Shown here: in pieces, positions 1 through 8,434 of the stretch | Position numbering within the stretch: position 1 is the first letter of the stretch | How the letters are laid out: each line of letters begins with the position of its first letter | Source of the DNA: Bacteroidales bacterium | GTDB taxonomy: Bacteria; Bacteroidota; Bacteroidia; Bacteroidales; Muribaculaceae | Reading direction: 5' to 3' | DNA: 64,000 nt | NCBI GenBank assembly: GCA_030524805.1 | Contig: JAUNFY010000005.1 | Location: forward strand, 1-64,000 | Position numbers and translations under genes: made by a program | The notes under the pieces: model-generated | The model's database searches: none | Told to the model about the DNA's origin: nothing | Seen by the model: only the letters and a program-made list of their open reading frames with translations

Positions 1-197
1 ACCTCGCCATGAAAGTCGCCACCGGAGCATGGCGCTACGCAGTGGTCAACGAAAGGATTGCCGCCGAGATGCACTCCCGCTACGCCGACCTCGATTACTC
101 CACCCCCGTAAGTTTCACCCAGTTCCAGGTCTGGGTCCTCCCACTCGGCCGCGATTCCCTCCTCCGCAAAGTCAACACCTTCCTCTCCCGCAAGTAA
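1..197 (+). CDS. C-terminal end of a periplasmic solute-binding / MltF-like protein (partial)
   Basis: The reading frame is open from base 3 to the TAA at 195-197, so only about the last 64 residues are present. The stretch with key residues RYAVVNERIA, YADLDYSTPVSFTQFQ and WVL resembles the end of the SBP_bac_3-like domain of the MltF/'transporter substrate-binding' lipoproteins of Bacteroidales, in which a '(D/Y)xSTPVSFTQFQ' segment precedes a short C-terminal helix. The assignment rests on recall of this motif, and the catalytic or binding part lies outside the window. Its last codons (KVNTFLSRK, then stop) lie inside a 42 bp tandem duplication, described separately. Confidence 0.55.
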   Translation, partial: LAMKVATGAWRYAVVNERIAAEMHSRYADLDYSTPVSFTQFQVWVLPLGRDSLLRKVNTFLSRK

Positions 198-252
198 CTC
201 CATCCGGTCAAAGTCAACACCGTCCTTTCCCTCAAATAACCTCCATCCGGTC
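168..252. repeat. 42/43 bp direct tandem duplication of a gene's 3' end
   Basis: Unit 1 (168-209) and unit 2 (210-252) both begin AAAGTCAACACC and end TCCATCCGGTC. They differ by four substitutions and one inserted C. Unit 1 holds the last codons and stop of the upstream gene. Unit 2 repeats a degenerate copy of that coding end, including a second in-phase-looking KVNT..L.K-stop. Confidence 0.85.
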
Positions 253-540
253 AAAGGCGGTCGATCGGTCACTTCTTGCAGCTTGTTCATACATTCCAAA
301 TGTTGCCTCCACGGCCTGCTTGCTTCTCAACAGTGTAGCAAGCATGTAGAGTCCTTTTTCAGTAAAGGCTCTTGGAGCATAGCGTGTTCCTCCATGTCCG
401 GAACTTGAGGTCGCAATTTGCGACCTCAAGTTTGCGAATTCGCTGTCATTCAGTATAAACATGTAGTCGGCTGGAAACTTGTCAAGATTGTGTTTTACTA
501 CGTCGGTAGAAAATAAAACAATGTTATCTGCCGGGTTGAG
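232..540 (-). pseudogene. ORF6N-domain (phage/KilA-N-associated regulator) remnant
   Basis: Read on the minus strand, the frame contains a core resembling the ORF6N DNA-binding domain: VKHNLDKFPADYMFIL, then NDSEFANLRSQIATSS, then FTEKGLYMLATLLRSKQAVE. In intact relatives this domain starts with a RGxxVxLDxxLAxLYGV block and is followed by a longer C-terminal region. Here the N-terminal block is replaced by unrelated residues, and the frame stops soon after the helix that follows MLATLL, so the gene looks broken. ORF6N proteins are usually carried by prophages and mobile islands; no other phage gene is next to it. The upstream limit is approximate. Confidence 0.6.
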
Positions 541-701
541 GACGGGGGCAAACCAAGGGCGGGGGATAAGTGTTTAACTTAAGTTAAGGATGTATGCCCG
601 GCAGGGGTGTGCAGACTTACGGTTTGATTTTCTTCAACGGTGCCGGGCCGTCCGGACTCCGGGGAAGAAACTGATAAAGGAACAAGAAAAATAGCTATAT
701 T
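463..701. other. Intergenic region before the malic enzyme
   Basis: It contains the extended end of the ORF6N remnant (to about 540) and about 160 bp of unassigned sequence. I see no convincing -33/-7 promoter. TACGGTTTG at about 619-627 has one base too many between TA and TTTG to fit the Bacteroidetes -7 consensus. Confidence 0.4.
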
Positions 702-2036
702 ATGAAAAACGAACTTGAAAAAGCAGCATTGAATTATCATCGTTATCCACGTCCGGGCAAGATTGAGGTGGTCCCGACAAAACCTTACGACACTCCGGAA
801 GACCTGGCGCTCGCTTATTCGCCGGGGGTGGCATATCCATGTCTGGCCATAAAGGATGATCCGGAAAAGATATCCGACTTCACCAACCGCAGCAATCTTG
901 TGGCGGTGATTTCAAACGGCACGGCAGTGCTCGGCCTCGGCGACATCGGTGCGAAGGCATCGAAGCCTGTCATGGAGGGAAAAGCGCTGCTCTTCAAGAT
1001 TTTTGCAGGTCTTGACTCTTTCGACATCGAGATCGACGAGAAAGACCCAGATGAATTCATCAAGACTGTAGCAAGGCTGGCGCCGACGTTTGGCGGCATC
1101 AACCTTGAGGATATAAAGGCTCCCGAGTGTTTCAAGATTGAGAATGAACTGCGCTCGCAGCTCGACATTCCTGTGATGCACGACGACCAGCACGGCACGG
1201 CCATCATTTCGGCTGCCGCGCTCATCAATGCCCTGAAGATTCAGGACAAGGAGATAGGCAACGTGCGGCTGGTGGTGAATGGTGCGGGAGCGGCCGCCAT
1301 AGCGTGCACGCGCCTCTATTGCGAGATGGGCGTGAAGCATGAGAATGTGGTGATGTGCGACAGCAAGGGGGTGATCCGTGCCGACCGCGACAACCTCAAT
1401 GCCTCGAAACGTGAATTCGCCACCACGCGCGACCTCCACACTCTTGCCGATGCCATGCGCGATGCCGACGTCTTCCTCGGGCTCTCGGTGGCCGATGTGG
1501 TCACTCCTGAAATGGTGCTCTCCATGGCGCCACGTCCTGTAGTGTTCGCCCTTGCCAATCCCTCGCCTGAGATTGCTTATGAGACTGCCGTGAAGACGCG
1601 CCCCGACATCATTTTCGCCACCGGACGCAGCGACTATCCCAACCAGATCAACAATGTGCTCGGATTCCCCTACATCTTCCGTGGTGCCCTTGATTGCGGC
1701 GCGTCGGAAATCAACGAGACCATGAAGGTGGAGGCTGCCCGCGCCATCGCGGCGCTTGCTCGCGAGGAGGTGCCGGAAAGCATCGCCAGCGCCTACAATC
1801 AGAAGTCGCTCTCCTTCGGTCCCGACTATATCCTGCCGAAACCCTTCGACAGGCGGTTGCTGACGGTAGTGGCGCCTGCAGTTATCAAGGCTGCCGAGGA
1901 ATCGGGAGTGGCACGAAAGCATATTGCCGACATGGATGAATACCGCCGCGGTCTGGAGGAAATCATCTGCACCAACGATTCGCTGATAGCCTATCTGATA
2001 CAGGTGCAGGATAAATGTCGGGTGCCCGAACTTTAA
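702..2036 (+). CDS. NAD(P)-dependent malic enzyme, short form
   Basis: This protein should decarboxylate malate oxidatively to pyruvate, making NADPH or NADH. Family blocks are clear: [12 protein letters not shown] near residue 40, [25 protein letters not shown] near 70-95, [28 protein letters not shown], and [16 protein letters not shown] (metal and substrate site). A Rossmann segment [16 protein letters not shown] and [11 protein letters not shown] follow. At 444 residues it is the stand-alone catalytic enzyme and lacks the roughly 320-residue phosphotransacetylase-like domain found on many MaeB proteins. The start is the ATG at 702, which follows an AT-rich leader. Its stop overlaps the stop of the convergent pectinesterase gene within TTAA at 2033-2036. 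NAD versus NADP preference cannot be read with confidence. Confidence 0.92.
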   Translation: MKNELEKAALNYHRYPRPGKIEVVPTKPYDTPEDLALAYSPGVAYPCLAIKDDPEKISDFTNRSNLVAVISNGTAVLGLGDIGAKASKPVMEGKALLFKIFAGLDSFDIEIDEKDPDEFIKTVARLAPTFGGINLEDIKAPECFKIENELRSQLDIPVMHDDQHGTAIISAAALINALKIQDKEIGNVRLVVNGAGAAAIACTRLYCEMGVKHENVVMCDSKGVIRADRDNLNASKREFATTRDLHTLADAMRDADVFLGLSVADVVTPEMVLSMAPRPVVFALANPSPEIAYETAVKTRPDIIFATGRSDYPNQINNVLGFPYIFRGALDCGASEINETMKVEAARAIAALAREEVPESIASAYNQKSLSFGPDYILPKPFDRRLLTVVAPAVIKAAEESGVARKHIADMDEYRRGLEEIICTNDSLIAYLIQVQDKCRVPEL

Positions 2037-2968
2037 GGGCGTCCCGTCACTTTCTCGCGGGTGATGGCGGCCGCATCCTTGTCCGAGAGGCGCCGCGCCC
2101 AACCTGCGCGGGCCGATGTGTCGCCGCCTGCGCCCTTGCTGCCGTATTCACCATAGCGGGCCGTCTTCTCGTTGGCGGGGTCGCGCCAGTTGTCCCAGCC
2201 CGTGGCTGTGATGTGGGGGCCCATCTCGCAGTTGATGAAGAGGGTCGCGGCGTAGGGTCGCCACGGACGCCCGAGATATACCTTCGTCACATCCGGAGCG
2301 GCCGTAAGCTTGCAATTGTTGAAAACATAGCCGTATTCCACCTCACGGGGTGTGGATGCGGCTGTGATGTATGAGTTGGCGAGGCTGTGGATGGTGCAAC
2401 CCTCAAACCATGCCGTGGCCGGCCCGAAAATGAAGTCGGTGGTGCCCTCCACGTAGCAGTCGATGAATTCGAGGGTCGAACCGTTGCCGGCGATAAACAT
2501 GGTGTCCTGATTGCCGAGGAAGCGGCAGTTTTCAAACCGCAGGTTGCTCCCCTCGGTGTGGAGCGCCACCGCCTGACCCACGCGTCCGGCATTGTTCTCG
2601 ATGGTAAGGTTCCTGAATGTCATGTCGTCGCCATCCACCCTCACGGTGTAGGTGCGGAAAGTGCCCATGTTGTTAAGGGCGGCATAGTCATTGCAGCGTA
2701 TGATGGTCTTGCCCGCATCTTCGCCTATGAAGTCCACGTTCTGTAGCCATGAGGGAATGATCACTTTCTCGCAATAGATACCGTTTTTGATGTTTACGGT
2801 CACTCGGTAGTCCATATAGGCGCGTATTGCCTCGAGGGCTTCGGTGATGGTCTTGAAGTCGCCCGAGCCGTCGGCGGCTACGGTGATGTCGCGCATGTAT
2901 TGAGCCGGAAATGCCGGGAGAGTCACGGCCATAAGCAGGATGGTCAGTAAGGTCTTGATTGTTTTCAT
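2033..2968 (-). CDS. Secreted pectinesterase (carbohydrate esterase family 8)
   Basis: It is predicted to remove methyl esters from homogalacturonan in the periplasm or outside the cell. An N-terminal signal peptide (about residues 1-21, [20 protein letters not shown]) is followed by the start of a right-handed beta helix, [19 protein letters not shown]. Catalytic-site blocks are present in order: [21 protein letters not shown] (QDT), [14 protein letters not shown] (nucleophile Asp) and [12 protein letters not shown] (LGRPW). The length (311 aa) is typical for a single-domain bacterial enzyme. The gene converges on the malic enzyme with a 4 bp stop overlap and lies 66 bp downstream of tilS on the same strand. 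There is no SusCD pair or other pectin gene beside it. Confidence 0.93.
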   Translation of the reverse strand: MKTIKTLLTILLMAVTLPAFPAQYMRDITVAADGSGDFKTITEALEAIRAYMDYRVTVNIKNGIYCEKVIIPSWLQNVDFIGEDAGKTIIRCNDYAALNNMGTFRTYTVRVDGDDMTFRNLTIENNAGRVGQAVALHTEGSNLRFENCRFLGNQDTMFIAGNGSTLEFIDCYVEGTTDFIFGPATAWFEGCTIHSLANSYITAASTPREVEYGYVFNNCKLTAAPDVTKVYLGRPWRPYAATLFINCEMGPHITATGWDNWRDPANEKTARYGEYGSKGAGGDTSARAGWARRLSDKDAAAITREKVTGRP

Positions 2969-2995
2969 GACTATGGTTTTAAAGTCTGAGGTTTG

Positions 2996-3036
2996 AGATT
3001 TCGGGTTTGTTGTTTAAGTTTTAAGATTTCGGGTTT
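2996..3036. repeat. Short direct repeat AGATTTCGGGTTT, two copies
   Basis: The 13-mer occurs at 2996-3008 and 3024-3036, a 28 bp spacing, in the gap between tilS and the pectinesterase gene. The second copy runs into the tilS stop codon region. Confidence 0.8.
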
Positions 3037-4369
3037 ATTGAGGAGTGGATTCTTCCGTTTGGCTGCCGATATCCACCGAGGCCTTGAAGATGGCACGTGA
3101 TTGGAGCGACACGAGGTCGTGGCGGCTCCGCTTGAGTCCGGTCACCCATATTATCTCGCCGTCGCGTCTGCGGGCGAGCACCCTCACCCGCGATTTCTGT
3201 TGCCGGTCAAGTTTGGCATCGCTGATGACATCGCTCACGAGGCGCCTTCCTTTCATGCCGAGAGGTGCTATCCTGTCGCCGGCGCGGGGTGCGCGCAGCG
3301 TGTAGGCGTCGGGTCCTTCCGGTAGATAAACCGATAAATGCCCTGCGCACGACTTTACCATGGCCATAGTGTCGGCATCGGCCGGAAACTGCTCCCATTC
3401 GAGCCTCACGTCGTCTTGGTCGGCGTCGTCGCCTGTGCCGTTTATTACGAGACGATCGCGTTCGAGCGCTGCCTCGTGTCGCGGGCCCAGCCGCCAGGTG
3501 CGGCGGGTGAAAGCGGAATGCCGGGCTTCGGCTATCTCTTCAGCGGTGGAGGAGTTGCCGCCGAAAGGCTCGATGAAGCGCAGGATGGTGCCCGGGGTTA
3601 CCTCGTCGGAGTAGACGAGGAGCGAATTGTCTCCCGTAGACAGCCGTTGTAATTGCCGGCGGTAGTGGTTTTCCACAATCTCGGCATCCTCTTTCATTAT
3701 CGCTACGGTCCGGCTCAGCGCCTTTCGTGCGCCGGGCCAGCGCAGCTCGAGAAGCGGCATCACCTCGCGGCGGATGAAATTGCGTCGGAAGTCGGAAGAG
3801 AGGTTGCTTGAGTCGGTGATGAAGTCCTGGCCGGTTTCCTTGAGGTAGGCTTCGATCTCCGCGCGGTGTGTAGTTAGCAGCGGACGGATTATCGAACCGT
3901 TGTCAATGTCCATGCCGCGGAGTCCCCGGCTGCCGCTGCCTCTGAGCATGTTGAGCATCATTGTCTCGATATCGTCGTCGGCGTTGTGCGCCACGGCTAT
4001 CCTTTCGAGCGAACGCGAGCTGGCTATCCGGTGGAAATCGGCATACCGCAGTTGCCGGCAAGCCATCTCGATGCTCAGGCCGGGGTGCGACTCCTGGTAT
4101 CGAGCCACGTCGTAATCCATGCGGTGGAGCCTCACGCCGAGTCTTTCGCAAAGCCGTGCGGTGAATTCGGAGTCGCGGTCGCTTTCCGGGCCCCGGAGGT
4201 GGAAATTGCAGTTGACGGCCTCGATGCGCAGCCGATGCCGTTGGGCCAGGCTGTGGCAGATGCGGAGCAGCGCCACGCTGTCGGCGCCCCCGCTCACGGC
4301 CACGAGCAGGCTCCCCGCTCCGACTTCGGCTATGATGTCCGCTACTTTCTTTTCTAAGCGATGTTGCAT
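3035..4369 (-). CDS. tilS: tRNA(Ile)-lysidine synthase TilS
   Basis: It ligates lysine to C34 of the tRNA-Ile with CAU anticodon, using ATP, so that AUA is decoded as isoleucine. The PP-loop ATP site LLVAVSGGADSVALLRI is at about residues 20-37. RIEAVNCNFHLRGPESDRD, IAVAHNADDDIETMMLNMLRGSGSRGLRGM and FITDSSNLSSDFRRNFIRREVMPLL match the catalytic core of the family. The C-terminal part (DAYTLRAPRAGDRIAPLGMKGRR..VSDV) is the TilS C-terminal substrate-binding domain. The length of 444 aa is normal. The ATG at 4369 is the obvious start, with the next Met far inside. It lies 72 bp downstream of rpmE2, beyond a terminator, on the same strand. Confidence 0.96.
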   Translation of the reverse strand: MQHRLEKKVADIIAEVGAGSLLVAVSGGADSVALLRICHSLAQRHRLRIEAVNCNFHLRGPESDRDSEFTARLCERLGVRLHRMDYDVARYQESHPGLSIEMACRQLRYADFHRIASSRSLERIAVAHNADDDIETMMLNMLRGSGSRGLRGMDIDNGSIIRPLLTTHRAEIEAYLKETGQDFITDSSNLSSDFRRNFIRREVMPLLELRWPGARKALSRTVAIMKEDAEIVENHYRRQLQRLSTGDNSLLVYSDEVTPGTILRFIEPFGGNSSTAEEIAEARHSAFTRRTWRLGPRHEAALERDRLVINGTGDDADQDDVRLEWEQFPADADTMAMVKSCAGHLSVYLPEGPDAYTLRAPRAGDRIAPLGMKGRRLVSDVISDAKLDRQQKSRVRVLARRRDGEIIWVTGLKRSRHDLVSLQSRAIFKASVDIGSQTEESTPQ

Positions 4370-4384
4370 TGCATACTTATGATA

Positions 4385-4414
4385 AAAGCCACACCATCGT
4401 CATGGTGCGGCTTT
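4385..4414 (-). terminator. Rho-independent terminator after rpmE2
   Basis: A 13 bp stem (4385-4397 with 4402-4414, one imperfect pair) closes a 4 nt loop. Read on the minus strand it starts with AAA and ends in CTTTT, the correct polarity for rpmE2, which ends at 4442. Confidence 0.8.
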
Positions 4415-4441
4415 CGGATGTTTTGAAGGTAGCCTTCGCAA

Positions 4442-4696
4442 TTACTTCTTGCTGCGGTTGCCATAACGGCTGCGGAATTTGTCGACGCGACCTGCGGTGT
4501 CGACGAGCTTCTGCTTGCCGGTGAAGAAGGGGTGTGAGCTGCTGGTGATTTCCAGCTTTACGAGCGGGTATTCTTTGCCGTCGATTTCGATGGTTTCGCG
4601 TGAAGCCACTGTGGAGCGGGTGATGAACACCTCATCGTTTGACATGTCTTTGAATGCCACTTCACGATAATTGGAAGGATGAATGTCTTTTTTCAT
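4442..4696 (-). CDS. rpmE2: 50S ribosomal protein L31 type B (zinc-free)
   Basis: This 84-residue protein of the large ribosomal subunit helps form the bridge to the 30S subunit. It begins [20 protein letters not shown] and has the type B loop [23 protein letters not shown]. It lacks the CxxC zinc ligands of type A L31, which makes it the form that stays functional when zinc is scarce. It has its own promoter (4765-4796) and terminator (4385-4414), so it is a single-gene unit. Confidence 0.97.
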   Translation of the reverse strand: MKKDIHPSNYREVAFKDMSNDEVFITRSTVASRETIEIDGKEYPLVKLEITSSSHPFFTGKQKLVDTAGRVDKFRSRYGNRSKK

Positions 4697-5032
4697 TTTA
4701 ATTTTCTGCAGTTAATTATTTTGTTATGTTCTCGACAGGTCGCGATCCCGTCGAATTGGCGGTGCAAAATTACAAAAAAATCCCGAAACAGGCAAATTTT
4801 TCTGAATTTTGATTCCAAACGCCCCCTCCGAATCCCCCGATTTCTGAAAAATGCTGCCATTCCCAGGGTGAAAGTACTGCCTGTTGGCAAAGATGCGTCC
4901 TTTTCGCGGGAACATGGTGCGGAGCATTAGGCTTGGAGGTTTTGTTGTGCTGGCGCGCAACAATTAACTTTTACGTAACGTTATAATGATAGAAGGTATT
5001 TTTCATGTTTTATACAACGTCATTAAGTATAT
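4697..5032. other. Intergenic region between rpmE2 and the toxin-like module
   Basis: The left part holds the rpmE2 leader and promoter. The rest (4800-5032) is AT-rich towards 4960-5030 and must contain the promoter of the plus-strand module, but I see no clear TAnnTTTG box. No gene was recognised. Confidence 0.5.
4765..4796 (-). promoter_or_regulatory. Promoter of rpmE2
   Basis: On the minus strand TTTG (4793-4796) is followed by 20 bp and TAATTTTG (4765-4772), a close match to the Bacteroidetes -33/-7 promoter. Transcription should start near 4760, giving a leader of about 64 nt. Confidence 0.75.
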
Positions 5033-5455
5033 ATGTGCCGGAGAGTCTTGATTTCTAAAAATATTGCGAGCATAAGCACCCGAAGCCTTGAGCGGAATCT
5101 CGAGGCCGCTTCCGGTGCGTCGGTATCTACTTCAAAGATGGCACGGCTCAACAGATCGATGAATGCGTTGTACGAACTGCTGTATGCTGAATTCAATGAT
5201 ATAAACAAAGCTGATTACTGTGTCATCGGTCCGCAGTTAAATATATTGCTGAAGACGGTGAAGGACCTTTACACTACTTTCGAGCATACTGCGTCAAGAA
5301 CTTTCCTGAAAAAGGAGATTGATGAATTGAAGGGGAATTATTCCGCTTTGTACGAAATCAACGACGACATGATAAGATACAGGCTGAACGCTGCGCCCGA
5401 TAAAAAACTTTCAGCCGCCCTCAAGGAAGCTTCATCTTTGATCGACAAGTTATGA
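5033..5455 (+). CDS. Small helical protein paired with a RelE-like toxin (candidate antitoxin)
   Basis: The product is 140 residues if it starts at the ATG at 5033. It is predicted to be mostly alpha-helical, with charged and leucine-rich segments such as NALYELLYAEFNDINKADY and FLKKEIDELKGNYSALYEIN. I see no helix-turn-helix or ribbon-helix-helix DNA-binding motif. A shorter start at an internal ATG near 5138 is possible. It overlaps the next gene by ATGA (5452-5455), which implies translational coupling and is the usual order for antitoxin then toxin. Function is inferred only from this pairing. The alternative is an unrelated small protein. Confidence 0.6.
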   Translation: MCRRVLISKNIASISTRSLERNLEAASGASVSTSKMARLNRSMNALYELLYAEFNDINKADYCVIGPQLNILLKTVKDLYTTFEHTASRTFLKKEIDELKGNYSALYEINDDMIRYRLNAAPDKKLSAALKEASSLIDKL

Positions 5456-5850
5456 TCAGGTTCTACGCCATCACTTCGTTTTCCGACAACCTCAATGAAT
5501 TGAAAAAGGTTAAGCGGGGCGTCTATGCTAATGTGGAAGATGAGATCAGGTCGGAGTTTTCCGATAGAAGTATAGAAGAAATAAGAAGCAACCGCGATAT
5601 GATTCTCATGTCAGACGATGCTATAGTGATAAAATTGCGTCTTCCTGACAAAAAGCACCGGCTCGCCAAGAAAGATGGTTACCGACTGATTTATATGGTA
5701 TCCAAAAACAAGGAAACGGTTGTTTTTCTCGATATTTATCCCAAACGTGGACCGAAACAGCGGTTGTCGGTTTCCGATCAGGAATTGGCCGAATTGTTGT
5801 CGCAATTTGCCGAAGAAGTGAAATCCGGCAATCTTAGTGAATTTAGGTAA
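5452..5850 (+). CDS. RelE/ParE-superfamily-like toxin
   Basis: The 132-residue product has the layout of RelE-fold mRNA interferases: an N-terminal strand and two helices (FYAITSFSDNLNEL to RSEFSDRSIEEI), then strands IVIKLRLPDKKHRLAKKDGYRLIYMVS and ETVVFLDIYPKRGPKQ. The basic strand 'K.HRL.KK.GYRLIY' and the 'YPKRG' turn match RelE/HigB-type toxins. It is a little longer than usual because of a C-terminal helix (DQELAELLSQFAEEV). It is coupled by ATGA to the upstream gene. Cleavage activity is not demonstrated, and catalytic residues vary too much in this fold to assign by eye. Confidence 0.6.
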   Translation: MIRFYAITSFSDNLNELKKVKRGVYANVEDEIRSEFSDRSIEEIRSNRDMILMSDDAIVIKLRLPDKKHRLAKKDGYRLIYMVSKNKETVVFLDIYPKRGPKQRLSVSDQELAELLSQFAEEVKSGNLSEFR

Positions 5851-5918
5851 TTTGAGCATCAGCGTTCCTCTCTGCGAAGTCGCGGAGTGACCGCCGCATC
5901 AGCTGTTGAGAATATTAT

Positions 5919-5969
5919 ATTCAGCCTTCCTGCTGCGCATTTGAATATCGCGGGGCAGGAAGGCTGAAT
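5919..5969. terminator. Inverted repeat between convergent genes
   Basis: A perfect 15 bp stem (5919-5933 with 5955-5969) with a 21 nt loop lies between the ends of the toxin module (5850) and the minus-strand nucleotidyltransferase gene (5978). It probably acts as a two-way terminator, although no long T tract follows on either side. Confidence 0.55.
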
Positions 5970-5977
5970 CAGTTTGG

Positions 5978-7153
5978 TCAGTATTTGCGGCGTATTTTTA
6001 TGGGGATGACTCCTTCGGCGGGGATTTCGTCTACCACCAGCGCGAGGTGTCCGCCACCTCCCGCTCCGAGCATTTTCCATGCGAGCGCCTTATCTTTCCA
6101 GCGGTCGATGTGCTCCTGCACTCCGGGCTGCATCATGGCCGGAAACATCGCCACCTGTGCCTCGAACGAGTCGCGGAACGCTTCGGCGAAGCGATTGAGG
6201 TCGCGCGCCATGATGGCATCCCAGCAGCGGTCGGCCGCGGCAGTGAGCGCCTTCACTTTTTCCGGATTGATGTCCTTGCCCTCCACCACCGAGCATCCCG
6301 GCCGACGCGGGAACATCTCCACAAGGCAGATGTGCTCCTCGAGCCAGCGCAGCGTAGCCTCGTCGTGGCAACTCTCGATGCGGGCCGGCCAGTAATGGCC
6401 GTCGTAGAAATGGCGCGTCAGCCCCGACATGCAGATTCCTATCGCATCCTGGGCTCCCGACACGTGTCCGTTGTTTTCCGGGTCATTCTCAAAGCAGAAA
6501 AGGAGGCGCGCCATCATTTCCTCATTGTAGTCGGGCAACTCGTAGGGCCACACCTTGCGGGCCGCATTGCGCGTGGAGGTCGACATGCCGCCGCGCTCGA
6601 TGAAGTCGTGGTTGGGCTCTATCGAGGCGGTGAGTGCCCATCCGGCGCCATGCTGCGACACGTATGGCTGGTCGATCCATGTGCCGGCGATGTCTACGCG
6701 GTAGGGGATGTGGCATCGTGTGTCGCGGCGTAGCGACGTCGTGGAGCGGGCCTCCAGACCATCTTCCGGTTCCCTCTCGAGCACCACATACTCTATGCCC
6801 CGTTCGCGGCACAGCTCACGTTTGGCATCGCTTCCACCGTCGGAATTCACCACGAAAATGTCGGGGCGTATCCTGTCGAGTAGAGGAAGGAAATCGAGCA
6901 TCCCCGACCCTGGATTGATGAAAGCGTCCTTCACGTAGCGTATGGCCTTCACCATGTAGAGGCGTTCCTTCTCGGAGTAGACTGTCTTGCGGTGTTTGAG
7001 CTGCTCCACGGTGGCATCGCTGCCTATCCCCACGTATAGGTCGCCGTAGCGCGATGCCTCCTTGAAGAAGGCCACGTGGCCGGAATGGAGCATGTCGTAG
7101 CAGCCCGAAACGAATACTTTTTTCTTATTGTCAGATGTCATGATGTCTTGCAT
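5978..7153 (-). CDS. Cytidylyltransferase-like / GHMP-kinase-like fusion protein
   Basis: Residues 1-130 form a nucleotidyltransferase-like domain: KVFVSGCYDMLHSGHVAFF carries the HxGH motif, and YSEKERLYMVKAIRYV matches the family. Residues about 150-390 resemble a GHMP kinase: YRVDIAGTWIDQPYVSQHG at its start, HVSGAQDAIGICMSG where the PxxxGLGSSS loop is expected, and KMLGAGGGGHLALVVD as the C-terminal glycine motif. The fusion suggests successive phosphorylation and nucleotidyl transfer of a sugar. It overlaps the upstream permease gene by 23 bp, which suggests that both act on the same imported sugar, possibly fucose-like or heptose-like. Met5 (7141) is an alternative start. The substrate is not known. 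Confidence 0.75.
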   Translation of the reverse strand: MQDIMTSDNKKKVFVSGCYDMLHSGHVAFFKEASRYGDLYVGIGSDATVEQLKHRKTVYSEKERLYMVKAIRYVKDAFINPGSGMLDFLPLLDRIRPDIFVVNSDGGSDAKRELCRERGIEYVVLEREPEDGLEARSTTSLRRDTRCHIPYRVDIAGTWIDQPYVSQHGAGWALTASIEPNHDFIERGGMSTSTRNAARKVWPYELPDYNEEMMARLLFCFENDPENNGHVSGAQDAIGICMSGLTRHFYDGHYWPARIESCHDEATLRWLEEHICLVEMFPRRPGCSVVEGKDINPEKVKALTAAADRCWDAIMARDLNRFAEAFRDSFEAQVAMFPAMMQPGVQEHIDRWKDKALAWKMLGAGGGGHLALVVDEIPAEGVIPIKIRRKY

Positions 7154-8417
7154 GTTCGGTTTTGGAGATATAAGAGCAATAGATAAGGATTACGGCGAAG
7201 CAGAGGGCGGGGATGGCGAATGATGCCGATATGCCGGCCCTGTCGGAGATGAAGGCCTGCAGGGGAGTGATGAGCGCGCCTCCGAGTATCGCCATGATAA
7301 GGCCGGATGCACCCAACTTGGTGTCGGCGGGCGCCACGTCTTCGAGCGCGATGCCATAGATGGTGGGAAACATCAGCGACATGCAGGCCGAGATGGCTAT
7401 CAGGAAGCCGATGCAGACCCATCCGGAGGTGAAGATCACGGCAAGGGTGAAGAGCAGGGCCATCAGCGATGCGGCGTAGAGCAGACGCAGAGGTTTGATG
7501 TAGGCCATGAGCCAAGTGAAGATAAACCTGAAGAGCATGAACGCCAGGATGGAGTAGAGGAATGCTATCGACGCGTCTTTCTCGAGGATGCCGAGCTGGT
7601 GCATCGCGAGGCGGATTGTAAACGACCATACGCCCGTCTGTACGCCTACGTAGAAGAACTGTGCCACGACGCCATAGCGGTAGTGGGTATTGCGCCAGAG
7701 GCGGCGGGTCGTTTCCCGGGCCGAGGGGCGGGGAGTGGTAGCGTCGGAGCCGTCGCTGCCCGATCCGGCGGGCATCCTGATGAGGGCCACCGTCACCATC
7801 AGGGCTATCAGTATGCAGCCTATCGCCATGTATGTGCCCGATACGGCGGAGAGTTCCTGATGCTGTATGGCGATGAGCGCGTCGGCGTCCATGCCCGAGC
7901 GTTGGGCGGCATCGGCGCTGTGCAGTTGCGCGAGGATGAAGTGGCGGCTGAGGAGGATGCCGCAGATGGCGCCCACCGGGTTGAGCGTCTGAGCCAGGTT
8001 GAGCCGGCGCGTTGCGGTGCGTGGGTCGCCCATTGCCATTATGTAGGGGTTGGCAGTCGTCTCGAGTATTGAGCAGCCGGAAGCCATCACGTAGATGGCG
8101 ATGAGGAAGAAAGGATATGATGAGGCGATGCCGGCAGGATAGAACAGCATGCACCCGGCGGCATAGAGCGCGAGGCCGAGCAGGATGCCGGCTTTGTAGG
8201 AGAAGCGCCTGATGAAGATGGCTGCCGGGATGGCGAAGCAGAAGTAAGCGCCATAGAAAGCAAACTGCACGAGTGAAGTCTGCAGGTCGCTCATCGACAT
8301 GATGCGCCGGAAGGCCGCCAGAAGCGTATCGTTCATATTGTTGGCTACGCCCCAGCATAGAAAAAGGGACGCCACCAGCGCGAAGGCTACCCGTGATGAT
8401 GCTTTACCATGACTCAT
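7131..8417 (-). CDS. FucP-type sugar:H+ symporter (MFS)
   Basis: A 428-residue inner-membrane protein with about 12 hydrophobic segments. FALVASLFLCWGVANNMNDTLLAAFRR and FAFYGAYFCFAIPAAIF are characteristic of the fucose/glucose/galactose permease family, and ETTANPYIMAMGDPRTATRRLNLAQTLNPVGA is its conserved central block. The start is set at the ATG at 8417 (MSHGKASSRV), because the longer in-frame extension to 8465 would begin within the promoter. It is co-transcribed with the overlapping fusion enzyme (7153). The transported sugar cannot be told from sequence. Confidence 0.88.
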   Translation of the reverse strand: MSHGKASSRVAFALVASLFLCWGVANNMNDTLLAAFRRIMSMSDLQTSLVQFAFYGAYFCFAIPAAIFIRRFSYKAGILLGLALYAAGCMLFYPAGIASSYPFFLIAIYVMASGCSILETTANPYIMAMGDPRTATRRLNLAQTLNPVGAICGILLSRHFILAQLHSADAAQRSGMDADALIAIQHQELSAVSGTYMAIGCILIALMVTVALIRMPAGSGSDGSDATTPRPSARETTRRLWRNTHYRYGVVAQFFYVGVQTGVWSFTIRLAMHQLGILEKDASIAFLYSILAFMLFRFIFTWLMAYIKPLRLLYAASLMALLFTLAVIFTSGWVCIGFLIAISACMSLMFPTIYGIALEDVAPADTKLGASGLIMAILGGALITPLQAFISDRAGISASFAIPALCFAVILIYCSYISKTEHARHHDI

Positions 8418-8434
8418 GATGCAAAAGTTTTTTG

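Noticed and set aside
619..627. -7 box TACGGTTTG upstream of the malic enzyme
   Set aside because: The spacing between TA and TTTG is three instead of two bases and no -33 box is visible.
912..2102. Long minus-strand reading frame (396 codons) opposite the malic enzyme gene
   Set aside because: Its translation is rich in His, Arg and Gly with no recognisable motif; it is a shadow of the real gene, whose conserved blocks run throughout.
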